Source: an uncultured Bacteroides sp. (GTDB lineage: Bacteria; Bacteroidota; Bacteroidia; Bacteroidales; Bacteroidaceae). From it: a stretch of 64,000 nucleotides of DNA. The stretch spans positions 3,100,001-3,164,000 of the forward strand of contig NZ_OY781099.1 in assembly GCF_963676325.1 (NCBI RefSeq), read 5' to 3'. Below the pieces are notes generated by a model, which was given only the letters and a program-made list of their open reading frames with translations, was not told where the DNA came from and did no database searches. Both the position numbers and the translations under genes were made by a program. Below, one piece after another: positions 42,149 through 51,452 of this stretch; the stretch's first letter is position 1; every line of letters starts with the position of its first letter.

Positions 42149-42592
42149 TTATTTCATCTTTCCAGGAGTTTCAAGTTGCTTTGTTGATGTATTCCTCATT
42201 CCTGAAGATTTACTATCTTTCATTTCAATTAATACTACTCCATCCACACCCTTAGCTCCATATATACTGGTAGCACTTTTATCTTTTAAAACACTAACTG
42301 ATTTAATTGCATTAGGATCAATTTTTGATAATTCTTCCTGCGATGCTTCTTTTCCATCTACCAGAAACAGTGGATGTTTAGCAGATCTATTAACACTAAC
42401 TGTTGTATCGCGTGCAATAACTTCAATCTTTTGGTGAACTGTGTCAGTAAGATTCTGATTGCTATTTGAAACCTCGTTCAATTGTCCGGAGAGTTCAGGA
42501 CGAGCAAAAGCAGTAACAGCCAATGCAGCCATGGGAAGTATGCAGATATATTTCAATCGTGCCAACAGATTTGATTTTTCTTTAAACATCAT
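42149..42592 (-). CDS. Small membrane protein with TonB-receptor plug-like domain
   Basis: A 147-residue protein, using the ATG at 42592; the frame back to 42655 overlaps the upstream gene. It has one N-terminal helix (RLKYICILPMAALAVTAFA), then a segment typical of TonB-receptor plug domains (DPNAIKSVSVLKDKSATSIYG, GVDGVVLIEMK). The helix and what follows resemble the last part of BlaR1-like M56 peptidases of Bacteroides, which often end in such a plug domain; the peptidase domain with its HExxH motif is not present. It may be a stand-alone periplasmic domain or the remains of a longer gene. It is last in a minus-strand cluster. Confidence 0.65.
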   Translation of the reverse strand: MMFKEKSNLLARLKYICILPMAALAVTAFARPELSGQLNEVSNSNQNLTDTVHQKIEVIARDTTVSVNRSAKHPLFLVDGKEASQEELSKIDPNAIKSVSVLKDKSATSIYGAKGVDGVVLIEMKDSKSSGMRNTSTKQLETPGKMK

Positions 42593-42635
42593 AGTAATTA
42601 TTTTAAGGGTTAACTGAGATTCTATTTTGAAAGTA

Positions 42636-43160
42636 TTATCTATATCTCCTGGCAAGAAAATAATAAATAAGGATTGACAACATTATCAGAATTACAATAA
42701 TACCTGCAAGAACATTGAACAAACCATGATATATAGGAAAAAGTGATTCTGACATGCTGCATAGAACTACAATAAACAGTATTCCTAAAAGAATATTCAG
42801 TATCCGCAGGTAATGAGATACCAGAATTAACTGAGGAAGCATATTATTCTCTGTGATTCTTATTGGAAAGTTAGTCATTCTCGTTGGAAAATAAGAGCTG
42901 ACTCCAGTTCCTATCATGGCTAATGATGCAATGCCAGCCATAATAAACAGGTAAATTTTGCCACCCCATCTGTCTGCCTCTCCTGAAATATTAAAATGGA
43001 TTGGAATAATGTCAGAAAGCTTATGATAAAAGATTGTCGCTAATCCCCACACTAACACTAAAAGGATTGCAGCTACTGCTTCCATTATCTTATCTGCAAC
43101 CGTTCGCGGAATACGAACATTAGGCAGATTTTGTTTATACATTGGGGAAATATTAAACAT
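42636..43160 (-). CDS. DUF1648-domain membrane protein
   Basis: A 174-residue protein starting at 43160 (MFNISPMYKQ); the open frame upstream to 43211 runs into the preceding gene. Four hydrophobic helices: about 25-45, 72-92, 118-140 and 146-168. The loop after the first helix, IPIHFNISGEADRWGGK, is the DUF1648 signature shared with SdpI-type immunity/signal proteins. Function here is unknown. It lies 22 bases behind an alpha/beta hydrolase gene and 43 bases before the plug-domain gene, probably one operon. Confidence 0.78.
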   Translation of the reverse strand: MFNISPMYKQNLPNVRIPRTVADKIMEAVAAILLVLVWGLATIFYHKLSDIIPIHFNISGEADRWGGKIYLFIMAGIASLAMIGTGVSSYFPTRMTNFPIRITENNMLPQLILVSHYLRILNILLGILFIVVLCSMSESLFPIYHGLFNVLAGIIVILIMLSILIYYFLARRYR

Positions 43161-43182
43161 CTTTCGTTTTTTCTCTTTGTTA

Positions 43183-44505
43183 TCAGTTTTGCTTATTAAC
43201 CCAGTTGGCAATGTCCTTAGTTACATATTCGGGAATTGAACCGGCCTGATTATATTCAGAAGGCGTAGACTTGCCACTCCCTTCCATATACAAATGATTT
43301 AGCTTGGGATAAGACTGAAAAGTTACATTCTTTTTTCCTGCCAACTCTTTGCGCCAAAGTGAGAAATCGACCATTGTAACCTGATAATCTCTCTCGCCTT
43401 GCAGAATAAGCATAGGGCAAGTAAGAGATTTTGCAACCTTAAGCTGATGATAACCATTAAGATCTTTCCAATAGGAAGCAGGCAATTCTAAAGGAAGTGC
43501 TATTTTTGAATCAAAGTTCTTCGTGCCTAGTTTCTTCACATTTGCCATTTGCTGCTTTATCTTAGTCAGTTGTTTTTCTTCATCCTTGGATAAACTATCC
43601 AAAGAGAATATATATTGCATCTGTTCCGGAACCAAATCTTCAAGAGGACGGGCGTTGCCCGACATCATCACTATACCTTTAATGTCTTTGCAACGCTGAG
43701 CAAAACGAGGAGCAAGCATTGCGCCCTGACTATGCCCCACTATATAAATCCGTTTTTTGTCTATTCCCGGAGTATTCTTTGCCAATTGAACAGCAGAAAG
43801 CACATCTTGCACATATTCGTTTTCCATGGAAGCTTCTTCACCCGGTGCAACAGATTGTGCGCCATAAACTTTGGTACGCTTATCATAACGAATACTTGCA
43901 ATTCCTTGTTTAGCAAGTCCCCAGGCTAAGTCGCGGAAAGGTTTGTTGGGGCCAATTGTTTCGTCCCGGTCGTTAGGGCCTGAACCCTGCACCAGAATCA
44001 CTATGGCAGCAGATTCTTTTCCCAGAGGCATACAAAGTATGCCGGGTAGTTCAAACTTTCCGGTCACCACTTTTATATCTGTCTCCTTCATTTGGGCATT
44101 ATCCGCTTTTGCAGCCGCAGATTTTGGCTTTGCCGGTGCAGGCACAAAGTTTAATATTATTGCAAGACCATCTTTGTCGAACGCAGTATTGCACCGCAAT
44201 GCCATGTGTTCAAACTGAATATCGCAATAATAAATAGTTTTATCGGCAACGACTTGCTCTTGCCACTCATCCTTACTTTGAAAAGCACCAACCTGAGCGG
44301 TCAATTGCTTCCAAAGATTGTTCATTTGTTCAACAGGAATCATGGTTTTCACCTTATCGTTCAGCATCTGATGAGCCTCTTCTCCTTTACCATCCATGAG
44401 GTATTGAAGCAATTGCTCAGACAAACGGAATTTGTCATCCTGTTTATTGGCCGAAGCTGTGAAGCAGATAAACAGAAATGCTAAAAAGTAAATGGTTCTT
44501 TTCAT
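43183..44505 (-). CDS. Exported alpha/beta hydrolase with N-terminal DUF3887-like domain
   Basis: A 440-residue protein with signal peptide (residues 1-19). Residues about 25-120 form a DUF3887-like helical/beta domain (LLQYLMDGKGEEAHQMLND, IPVEQMNNLWKQL). The hydrolase domain follows with VILVQGSGPNDRDE, GIASIRYDKRT, the nucleophile in IVGHSQGAMLAPR, the acid in LQGERDYQVT and the His in PKLNHLY. This pairing is common in secreted Bacteroides hydrolases of unknown substrate. Confidence 0.86.
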   Translation of the reverse strand: MKRTIYFLAFLFICFTASANKQDDKFRLSEQLLQYLMDGKGEEAHQMLNDKVKTMIPVEQMNNLWKQLTAQVGAFQSKDEWQEQVVADKTIYYCDIQFEHMALRCNTAFDKDGLAIILNFVPAPAKPKSAAAKADNAQMKETDIKVVTGKFELPGILCMPLGKESAAIVILVQGSGPNDRDETIGPNKPFRDLAWGLAKQGIASIRYDKRTKVYGAQSVAPGEEASMENEYVQDVLSAVQLAKNTPGIDKKRIYIVGHSQGAMLAPRFAQRCKDIKGIVMMSGNARPLEDLVPEQMQYIFSLDSLSKDEEKQLTKIKQQMANVKKLGTKNFDSKIALPLELPASYWKDLNGYHQLKVAKSLTCPMLILQGERDYQVTMVDFSLWRKELAGKKNVTFQSYPKLNHLYMEGSGKSTPSEYNQAGSIPEYVTKDIANWVNKQN

Positions 44506-44510
44506 TTTTA

Positions 44511-44573
44511 TTACTTAAATAGAGCAAAAACCAATACGGCAATAAATGCAACAAGACCAGCTAAAATAATCAT
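44511..44573 (-). CDS. Possible 20-residue single-helix membrane peptide
   Basis: An ATG at 44573 opens a 20-codon frame ending TAA at 44511, only 5 bases before the hydrolase start and 32 bases after the SPFH stop. The product would be MIILAG followed by an unbroken hydrophobic helix ending ALFK. The spacing fits a real operon member, but a frame this short could occur by chance. Nothing else supports it. Confidence 0.35.
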   Translation of the reverse strand: MIILAGLVAFIAVLVFALFK

Positions 44574-44605
44574 AAAGCGTCTGTTTTTAAAGATTAATAA
44601 TTTAG

Positions 44606-45568
44606 TTAGTTATTCAAATTTCCGGTATTTACTACAGGCTGAGCTGCCTCATCGGCGCAAAGAACAACAAGCAGATTGCTTACCATTGCAGCCTTTTTTT
44701 CTTCGTTAAGTTCTACTATTTTTTCTTCTGCGAGTTTAGTCAAAGCCATTTTCACCATGGAAACCGCACCTTCCACTATTTTTTCACGAGCGGAAATAAT
44801 AGCCGATGCCTGTTGGCGGCGAAGCATCACGGCAGCAATCTCAGGAGCATACGCAAGATAGTTGAGTCGTGCTTCAACGACCTCCATTCCTGCCATAGCC
44901 AAACGTTCATTCAGCTTCAACTCTAGCTGAGTATTTACTTCGTCACCGCCTGATCTTAGTGTTAACCCGCTTATATCTCCTTCGTTATCATCGTAAGCAT
45001 ACTGTCCGGCCACCTGACGAAGGGCTGCATCGCTCTGAATTTTCACAAAATTCTCGAATGCTGTCATTCGGCCTGCAACAGAGTTACCTACATTTGCCGA
45101 ATTGGCTGGTGTTCCGGTAGCAGTTTCGGCCAATGTCTGGGAGTCTATCTCAAACATTGCTTTATATGTATCCTTGAGTTTCCATACAAGAACCAAACCG
45201 ATCATGATGGGATTACCCGTTTTATCATTTACTTTAATAGGTTTAACGTCAAGATTCCTGGCTCTGAGTGATAGTTTTTTCTTATCAAGGAACGGATTTA
45301 CCCAGAAGAAACCGGTTTGTTTGAAAGTTCCCTTGTATTTTCCAAAAAACACCATGGCCCGTGCCTGATTAGGCTCCAGTTTCATGAATCCCGCCAGAAT
45401 AAAAAGACTGACAATAATGCCTACAGCACCAACAATTATTCCAATGGTTCCAACAACATCGAAAAGTATAAATAATGCAATACAAATTGCTATCAGAAAG
45501 AAATTCAGGAAAAGCATTAAGAATCCATTGATTTTTAAACCATTAAACTCAAATTCTTTATCATCCAT
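44606..45568 (-). CDS. SPFH (band 7/stomatin-like) membrane protein
   Basis: A 320-residue protein starting at the ATG at 45568 (MDDKEFEFNG); the track upstream would need a TTG. Two close hydrophobic helices near the N-terminus (about 17-60) are followed by the SPFH core: LEPNQARAMVFFGKYKGTFKQTGFFWVNP, LSLRARNLDVKPIKVNDKTGNPI and ERLAMAGMEVVEARLNYLAYAPEIAAVMLRRQQA. The final helix is coiled (EEKIVELNEEKKAAM). It likely oligomerises in the inner membrane as a scaffold. It is the first gene of the minus-strand cluster reaching to 42149. Confidence 0.9.
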   Translation of the reverse strand: MDDKEFEFNGLKINGFLMLFLNFFLIAICIALFILFDVVGTIGIIVGAVGIIVSLFILAGFMKLEPNQARAMVFFGKYKGTFKQTGFFWVNPFLDKKKLSLRARNLDVKPIKVNDKTGNPIMIGLVLVWKLKDTYKAMFEIDSQTLAETATGTPANSANVGNSVAGRMTAFENFVKIQSDAALRQVAGQYAYDDNEGDISGLTLRSGGDEVNTQLELKLNERLAMAGMEVVEARLNYLAYAPEIAAVMLRRQQASAIISAREKIVEGAVSMVKMALTKLAEEKIVELNEEKKAAMVSNLLVVLCADEAAQPVVNTGNLNN

Positions 45569-45998
45569 AACAATCAAATTTTTATTAGAATTGATTTATT
45601 TTGGCAAATATTGTTTAAAAAGTTCTATATAAACAAACATATTGTATAAATTATCACGGTAGTTAACATCATTTATCTAAATTAGTAATAAATCCATTCA
45701 CCGGAGTTTCTTTCATAGGTGTACACCTTTCATACAATAGTGTAGAGCATTTGCATTTTTAGTGTACACTATAATTTAATAAGGTGTACAATTTTTAAAT
45801 AACGTGTAACCAGTAATCACCTTAAGTACGGCGTAAAGATGCCTTAACTTTCCCCAGTGATAATTCTATCAAATGAATAGAAAAAACAAAAAGCCTTATT
45901 TCTTAATCTCAATAATCCAAGTAACTTGTTACACCAAATTAATATGGACATAAAGAAAAAAAAGTAAGACTTTTTATCCTTAAATAAAGGTATTGAGC
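45569..45998. other. Intergenic region between SPFH and outer membrane protein genes
   Basis: No gene is present. It contains the GTGTA phased array (45719-45808) described separately. Near 45962-45978 a short AT-only hairpin (AAAAAGT/ACTTTTT) followed by a T run on the minus strand may terminate the outer membrane protein gene. Confidence 0.5.
45719..45808. repeat. Phased GTGTA(C) array, period about 21-22 bases
   Basis: GTGTA starts at 45719, 45740, 45762, 45784 and 45804, spaced 21, 22, 22 and 20 bases. Three of the five sites are palindromic or nearly so (GGTGTACACC, AGTGTACACT, GGTGTACA). The bases between them share nothing obvious. The array lies in a gene-free stretch, with about 150 bases to the SPFH start and 190 to the next stop. 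Confidence 0.75.
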
Positions 45999-46499
45999 TT
46001 AAAGCTTAATAGTGAGGCCTATTTTTCCACCACTAAATTCGTTTCCGCCGCCAACTTCAAGATTAACACCTATTTTGTTATTAAAGTAATAGCGTCCGCC
46101 AACCTGTGCTCCTAGTCCCAATCCGGTTGTATGGCTGCCGCCGTAGTCGTGAGGCGAGTTCCATATATAAAAGCCCACGTTTAAACCTGCATAAAAGTCC
46201 CAGTTTCTAGGAATATTAAGAAGATTATTAAAATGAAGATTACCGTTTCCTGAGAGACCAACGGAATTAAGATGATAATCATAATCGTGCCAGCGCTCAT
46301 CATAAGAGCGATAAGAGAGTTCACCTCCAAGTGTAAAGTCACGGCTCACGGCGTGATCAATACCAACATAGACCGGCAAACCGTATTCAGACAGCCCAAC
46401 ACCTACATTAAGCTGGTTTCTGCCTACTGAAAGAGCGTTCTGAGCATAAGCAACTGATACAAATAACATCAGTCCCAAAGATAAAAATAGTTTTTTCAT
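45999..46499 (-). CDS. Small outer membrane beta-barrel protein
   Basis: A 166-residue protein with signal peptide (cut after VAYAQ). The mature part has alternating hydrophobic/polar strands (QLNVGVGLSEYGLPVYVGID, FTLGGELSYRSYD, NWDFYAGLNVGFYIW, GLGLGAQVGGRYYF, IGVNLEVGGG) and ends GGKIGLTIKL, the usual shape of an eight-stranded barrel. Function unknown; it stands alone, divergent from the helicase gene. Confidence 0.85.
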   Translation of the reverse strand: MKKLFLSLGLMLFVSVAYAQNALSVGRNQLNVGVGLSEYGLPVYVGIDHAVSRDFTLGGELSYRSYDERWHDYDYHLNSVGLSGNGNLHFNNLLNIPRNWDFYAGLNVGFYIWNSPHDYGGSHTTGLGLGAQVGGRYYFNNKIGVNLEVGGGNEFSGGKIGLTIKL

Positions 46500-46652
46500 T
46501 GTCTTTGCATTTATTTAGTTCAATATATAGAACCAAAAACAACTCCATTATTACTGGTTTTAATTGGAAATTTATTATTCTTTAACAGTAATACAGCTAA
46601 TTTTTCCCTCTTTTACACTCCATTTAAAAAGAATAAATTTACCAAATCATCC

Positions 46653-46682
46653 CTTGCTTTCACGCAATAAATCATATCTTTG
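46653..46682 (+). promoter_or_regulatory. Promoter of the helicase-AsmA-Sua5 operon
   Basis: TTG (46654-46656), 18 bases, then TATCTTTG (46675-46682). This lies downstream of the longest possible start (46564) and 22 bases before the GTG at 46705, which decides the start in favour of the GTG. Confidence 0.65.
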
Positions 46683-46704
46683 TGTTTTACTAAATTCGAA
46701 GAAC

Positions 46705-48717
46705 GTGAAATTTACTATCGATACGGATAACAAAGAGTTTCAGGATGCGTTGAACTTAATTCAATACACCCGTCAGTCAGTCTTTCTAACCGGCAAGGCA
46801 GGCACGGGAAAGTCCACGTTTCTGAAATATATTTGCGAAAACACCCGCAAAAAACATGTGGTTCTTGCTCCAACAGGCATCGCCGCAATTAATGCGGGCG
46901 GCAGCACTCTTCATAGTTTTTTCAAACTTCCCTTTTACCCTCTCCTGCCCGATGATCCAAATTTCAGTCTTCAGGGCGGACGAATTCACGAATTCCTGAA
47001 ATATCGCACTGCTCACCGCAAACTAATTAAGGAGGTTGAGCTTGTGATTATTGACGAGATCTCAATGGTGCGGGCAGATATCATCGACTTTGTAGATCGT
47101 GTGCTGAGAATATACTCAAATAACATGAGGGAACCGTTCGGCGGTAAGCAAATTCTGCTGGTGGGTGACGTTTACCAGCTGGAACCCGTGATAAAGAATG
47201 ATGAGCGAGAGATTTTGAATCGTTTTTATCCCTCCCCATTTTTCTTCTCGGCAAGGGTATTTAGTGAAATTGATCTGGTATCCATTGAATTAAGAAAGGT
47301 TTACCGACAGACTGATAAGGTATTTGTCAGCGTGCTCGACCATATACGAAACAATACAGCCGGCGCTGCCGATCTGCAATTGCTCAACACCCGATACAAC
47401 TCTCGCATAGAGGAGGCGGAGGAAGACATGTACATCACTCTTGCAACGCGGCGGGATAATGTAGATTTCATCAATGAAAAGAAACTAGCCGAACTGCCCG
47501 GTGATCCGGTGGTATTTAAAGGAGAGATTTCCGGAGATTTTCCCGAAAGCAGTCTGCCCACACAAAAAGATCTGGAGCTTAAAGTGGGCGCTCAGATTAT
47601 ATTTATCAAGAACGATTACGAACGTCGCTGGGTAAACGGCACCATTGGAGTAATTTCCGGTATTGATAAAGATGGAACTATCTACGTACTTACTGATGAT
47701 GGAAAGGAATGTGATGTTAATAAAGACTCGTGGCGCAACATACGTTACGTGTACAACGAGAAAGAAAAAAGAATAGAAGAAGAGGAACTTGGCGTATTCA
47801 TGCAATACCCCATCCGTCTGGCCTGGGCCATTACCGTTCACAAAAGTCAGGGACTGACCTTCAGCAGAGTGGTTGTTGACTTCAGCGGAGGAGTTTTTGC
47901 AGGCGGACAAGCTTATGTAGCGTTAAGCCGATGTACTTCTCTGGAAGGAATTCAGCTGAAGAAACAGATTTCACGCGGAGATATATTCGTGAGACAAGAG
48001 ATTGTTGACTTTGCCACACGGTTCAACAACCAGCAATCCATTGAGAAAGCGCTGAAACAAGCTCAGGCTGATATTCAGTATGCAGAAGCTGTCAAGCAAT
48101 TTGATAATGGAAACTTCGAAGAGTTTCTGGAACAATTCTTTTTAGCCATCCATTCCCGATATGACATAGAAAGACCTATCGTAAAAAGATTTATACGCAA
48201 AAAGCTTGGAATCATAAACAAATTGAAGGACGAAAACGTTGCTATTAAGAGGCAAATGGAAGCGCAGCGGGAAAGTCTGAAAAAATATGCTAAGGAATAT
48301 TACGTTATGGGCAATCAGTGTATCACTCATGCCCATGACCTTCGTGCTGCTCTGGCCAATTACGATAAAGCACTGGAGCTTGATCCTAAAATGGTTGACG
48401 CATGGGTAAGGAAAGGATTGACTCTTTTCGAGGATAATAAAATACCCGAAGCTGTGGGATGCCTCAATGAAGCGGTAAAGCTCAGTCCAAGAGCGTTCAA
48501 GCCCAGGTATAATCGTGGGAAGTTACGCCTGGAGATGAATCACACAGAGGACGCTATTTCCGATCTTGAAAAGGCATGCGAGATAAAACCCGGGCATGAA
48601 AAGTCGCACGAATTACTGGGCGATGCTTATGCAAGGCTGGGAGAAGAAGAAAAAGCCGCTATTCACTGGCGGATAGCTGAAGAATTGAAAAAAGAAAAAG
48701 ATAATTCAAATAACTAA
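46705..48717 (+). CDS. PIF1/RecD-like helicase with C-terminal TPR repeats
   Basis: A 670-residue protein starting at GTG 46705 (start chosen from the promoter at 46653-46682 and the homologous-looking VKFTIDTDNKEFQDAL). The N-terminal helicase of the PIF1/RecD type has Walker A LTGKAGTGKST (28-38), APTGIAAINAGG, Walker B ELVIIDEISMV and the DVYQLEPV motif. The C-terminal motif AWAITVHKSQGLTF and YVALSRCTSLEGI follow. Residues about 525-665 hold three or four TPR repeats (ALANYDKALELDPKMVDAW, AVGCLNEAVKLSPRAFKPR, AISDLEKACEIKPGHEKS). It probably unwinds DNA in replication or repair, with the TPR part binding a partner. An AsmA gene follows 12 bases later. Confidence 0.88.
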   Translation: MKFTIDTDNKEFQDALNLIQYTRQSVFLTGKAGTGKSTFLKYICENTRKKHVVLAPTGIAAINAGGSTLHSFFKLPFYPLLPDDPNFSLQGGRIHEFLKYRTAHRKLIKEVELVIIDEISMVRADIIDFVDRVLRIYSNNMREPFGGKQILLVGDVYQLEPVIKNDEREILNRFYPSPFFFSARVFSEIDLVSIELRKVYRQTDKVFVSVLDHIRNNTAGAADLQLLNTRYNSRIEEAEEDMYITLATRRDNVDFINEKKLAELPGDPVVFKGEISGDFPESSLPTQKDLELKVGAQIIFIKNDYERRWVNGTIGVISGIDKDGTIYVLTDDGKECDVNKDSWRNIRYVYNEKEKRIEEEELGVFMQYPIRLAWAITVHKSQGLTFSRVVVDFSGGVFAGGQAYVALSRCTSLEGIQLKKQISRGDIFVRQEIVDFATRFNNQQSIEKALKQAQADIQYAEAVKQFDNGNFEEFLEQFFLAIHSRYDIERPIVKRFIRKKLGIINKLKDENVAIKRQMEAQRESLKKYAKEYYVMGNQCITHAHDLRAALANYDKALELDPKMVDAWVRKGLTLFEDNKIPEAVGCLNEAVKLSPRAFKPRYNRGKLRLEMNHTEDAISDLEKACEIKPGHEKSHELLGDAYARLGEEEKAAIHWRIAEELKKEKDNSNN

Positions 48718-48729
48718 GACACGGACATT

Positions 48730-51438
48730 ATGAATAAAAAAGCCATTAAAAATTTAAAGATTACAGGTATTGTAATTGTGTGTCTACTGGCACTTATGGC
48801 AATTCTTCCTTATGCTTTCCGAGGAAAGATTGAGAAGATTGTGATAGTTGAAGGCAATAAGATGCTGAATGCAAAGTTCGGGTTTGAGGACCTTAACATT
48901 AGTCTGTTCAAGAACTTCCCCAAAGCTTCTGTCACTCTCGACGGGTTCTATCTGAAAGGAGTTGATGAGTTTGCCAACGACACGTTGGTTAAAGCCGGCG
49001 AAGCCACCGCAGTTATTGATCTTTTCTCCTTATTCGGCAGCAGCGGCTACGATGTTTCAAAAATTAGTCTGTCAGATACTTACATACATGCCATTGTTCT
49101 TGAGAGTGGAAAAGTGAACTGGGACATCATGAAACCAGACACAACCGCAAAAACAACCGAAGCAGAAGCAGCCAAACCATTTAAGCTGAAGCTTAAAACA
49201 ATGACAGCCGACAACTTAAACGTGATTTATGATGATCGTCAGGGAAAGATGTATGCTTCAGTAGGCCATGCAAATGCTGAATGTTCCGGAGACCTTACAG
49301 CCGATCTCACTACACTGAAAATAAAAGCCGAGAGCAAAGCATTGACATTTAAAATGGGAAGTATCCCTTACATAAAAGATGCAGTGGTCTCTGCCGATAT
49401 GGATCTGGAGGCCGACCTTGCTCACAGCAAATATACATTCAAAGACAACGTTTTCCAACTTAATGCTATCAAGACCAGCGTAAACGGATGGGTGGCAATG
49501 CTGAAAAACGGAATGGATATGGACTTAAAGCTTAACACAAACGAGGTTGGCTTTAAAGATGTGCTGTCTCTGATACCAGCTATTTATGCTAAGAATTTTG
49601 AAGATATTAAAACTACCGGAGCAGTTTCACTTTCCGCCAGCGCAAAAGGGATTATGCTTGGCGACACATTGCCTGCCTTCAATGCAAACATGGTGGTAAA
49701 GAACGCTACATTCAAATATCCTTCACTTCCTGCGGGCGTAGATCAGATAAACATCAACGCAAGTGTGAAAAATCCGGGCGGTAGTGCAGATTTAACCGAG
49801 GTAAACATCAATCCGTTCAGCTTCCGTCTTGCTGGCAATCCATTCAGCATCACAGCCATAGTCAAGACTCCGGTAAGTGATCCTGATGTAAAAGGAAGCG
49901 CAAAAGGAACACTGAATCTGGGAATGGTTAAACAAGTATATCCTTTGGATGAAGGTATGCAACTAAACGGCATCATCTCGGCCGATGTAAATATGGCCGG
50001 ACGAATGTCATACATAGAGAAAGAACAATATGACAAGTTCCAGGCTTCGGGTTCTCTGAAATTATCGAATATGATTCTGAAGATGAAAGATATGCAGAAC
50101 ATAAACATTCAGAGATCTACCTTTACTTTCACTCCAAGATATCTCAATTTGAGCGAAACTACGGTGAAGATTGGCAAAAATGACATCACTGCCGACTGTA
50201 AACTGGAGAATTACATGGGATATGTCCTGAAAAACAAAACCATAAAAGGAACAATGAACATAAAGTCTAACTATTTCAACCTGAACGACTTTATGGGAAC
50301 CACCACTACTACTGCAGCTACTTCGGGAAAAGAAGCCGAAAAAACAGCAGCAACAACCGCTACAACTGCAACTGCTGCCACATCGGTTCTTGAAATTCCG
50401 AAGAATATTGACTTTAATATGAATGCCAGCATGAAAAAAGTGCTCTTTGATAAAATGACATTCAATAATATGAACGGAAAACTTCTGGTTAAAGATGGCA
50501 AAGTAGATATGCAAAACCTGTCAATGAACACCATGGGTGGCGCTGTTGTGATGAATGGTTCTTATTCTACTGCGGCAAGTGTAAAAAGTCCCGACCTGAA
50601 CGCCGGATTTAAAATGAGTGGACTCTCTTTTGCTCAGGCTTACAAGGAACTGGATATGGTACAAAAAATGGCACCTATCTTTGAGAACATAAAAGGAAAC
50701 TTCTCGGGAAATATGAACATTGCTACTAAACTGGACGATCAAATGTCGCCAGTGTTTACATCCATGCAGGGAGCAGGAAGCTTATCAACCAAAGATATCA
50801 GCCTAAGCGGCGTGAAAGTGATTGACCAAATTGCTACTGCTATCAAGAAAGAGAGTTTGAAGAACATGAAAGTGAAGGATATGAAGATAGATTTCACCAT
50901 CAAAAACGGACGTGTGGCCACTAAACCTTTCGATATTAAGTTTGGTGAAACCATGCTTAACCTATCGGGAAGTACGGGATTGGATCAGACTATCGACTAT
51001 TCCGGAAAAATTAAGCTACCTGCTTCGACAGGAGCTATTGCACAGCTAAGTACACTCGATCTTAAAATAGGCGGAACATTTACTTCTCCTAAAGTTTCCA
51101 TTGACACTAAGAGCATGGCTAAGCAGGCAATCAGTGCAGTGAAAGGAAAAGCACTGAATGAACTGGGAAAGAAACTCGGAATAGATTTAAGCGATGCGCA
51201 AAAACAAAAAGAGGCTTTAGTGACTAATGCACAAAAGGCCGGAGATAAACTGGTAGCCGAAGCACAAAAACAAGCAGATGCACTGGCAGAAAAAGCCGGA
51301 GGTAATATTTTCAAGAAGCTGGCAGCGCAGAAAGCTGGAGAGGCTTTGGTTAAAGAAGCCCAAAAGCAATCAGACAAGCTAGTGAAAGAAGCAGAAAATC
51401 AAGGAGACAAACTCATTGAAAAAGCAAAAAGTGAGTAA
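48730..51438 (+). CDS. AsmA family protein
   Basis: A 902-residue protein with one N-terminal helix (about 9-30) and a very long periplasmic beta-rich region. The AsmA N-terminal pattern is clear (KFGFEDLNISLFKNFPKASVTLDGFYLKG). The AsmA C-terminal domain lies at about 600-780 (GSYSTAASVKSPDLNAGFKMSG, MKDMKIDFTIKNGRVATKPFDIKFG). The last 100 residues are a charged coiled coil of repeated AQKxADxL/KEAQKQSDKL units. A Thr/Ala-rich linker occurs around 525-555. AsmA-like proteins are thought to carry phospholipids between membranes. Confidence 0.9.
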   Translation: MNKKAIKNLKITGIVIVCLLALMAILPYAFRGKIEKIVIVEGNKMLNAKFGFEDLNISLFKNFPKASVTLDGFYLKGVDEFANDTLVKAGEATAVIDLFSLFGSSGYDVSKISLSDTYIHAIVLESGKVNWDIMKPDTTAKTTEAEAAKPFKLKLKTMTADNLNVIYDDRQGKMYASVGHANAECSGDLTADLTTLKIKAESKALTFKMGSIPYIKDAVVSADMDLEADLAHSKYTFKDNVFQLNAIKTSVNGWVAMLKNGMDMDLKLNTNEVGFKDVLSLIPAIYAKNFEDIKTTGAVSLSASAKGIMLGDTLPAFNANMVVKNATFKYPSLPAGVDQININASVKNPGGSADLTEVNINPFSFRLAGNPFSITAIVKTPVSDPDVKGSAKGTLNLGMVKQVYPLDEGMQLNGIISADVNMAGRMSYIEKEQYDKFQASGSLKLSNMILKMKDMQNINIQRSTFTFTPRYLNLSETTVKIGKNDITADCKLENYMGYVLKNKTIKGTMNIKSNYFNLNDFMGTTTTTAATSGKEAEKTAATTATTATAATSVLEIPKNIDFNMNASMKKVLFDKMTFNNMNGKLLVKDGKVDMQNLSMNTMGGAVVMNGSYSTAASVKSPDLNAGFKMSGLSFAQAYKELDMVQKMAPIFENIKGNFSGNMNIATKLDDQMSPVFTSMQGAGSLSTKDISLSGVKVIDQIATAIKKESLKNMKVKDMKIDFTIKNGRVATKPFDIKFGETMLNLSGSTGLDQTIDYSGKIKLPASTGAIAQLSTLDLKIGGTFTSPKVSIDTKSMAKQAISAVKGKALNELGKKLGIDLSDAQKQKEALVTNAQKAGDKLVAEAQKQADALAEKAGGNIFKKLAAQKAGEALVKEAQKQSDKLVKEAENQGDKLIEKAKSE

Positions 51439-51452
51439 TAATTAATCATATA

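Noticed and set aside
46564..46704. N-terminal 47-codon extension of the helicase
   Set aside because: A good promoter lies inside this stretch, so the protein most likely starts at GTG 46705.
50062..50534. Minus-strand Cys/Ser-rich frames
   Set aside because: They are the complement of the Ala/Thr-rich linker in the AsmA gene and have no start context or homology.
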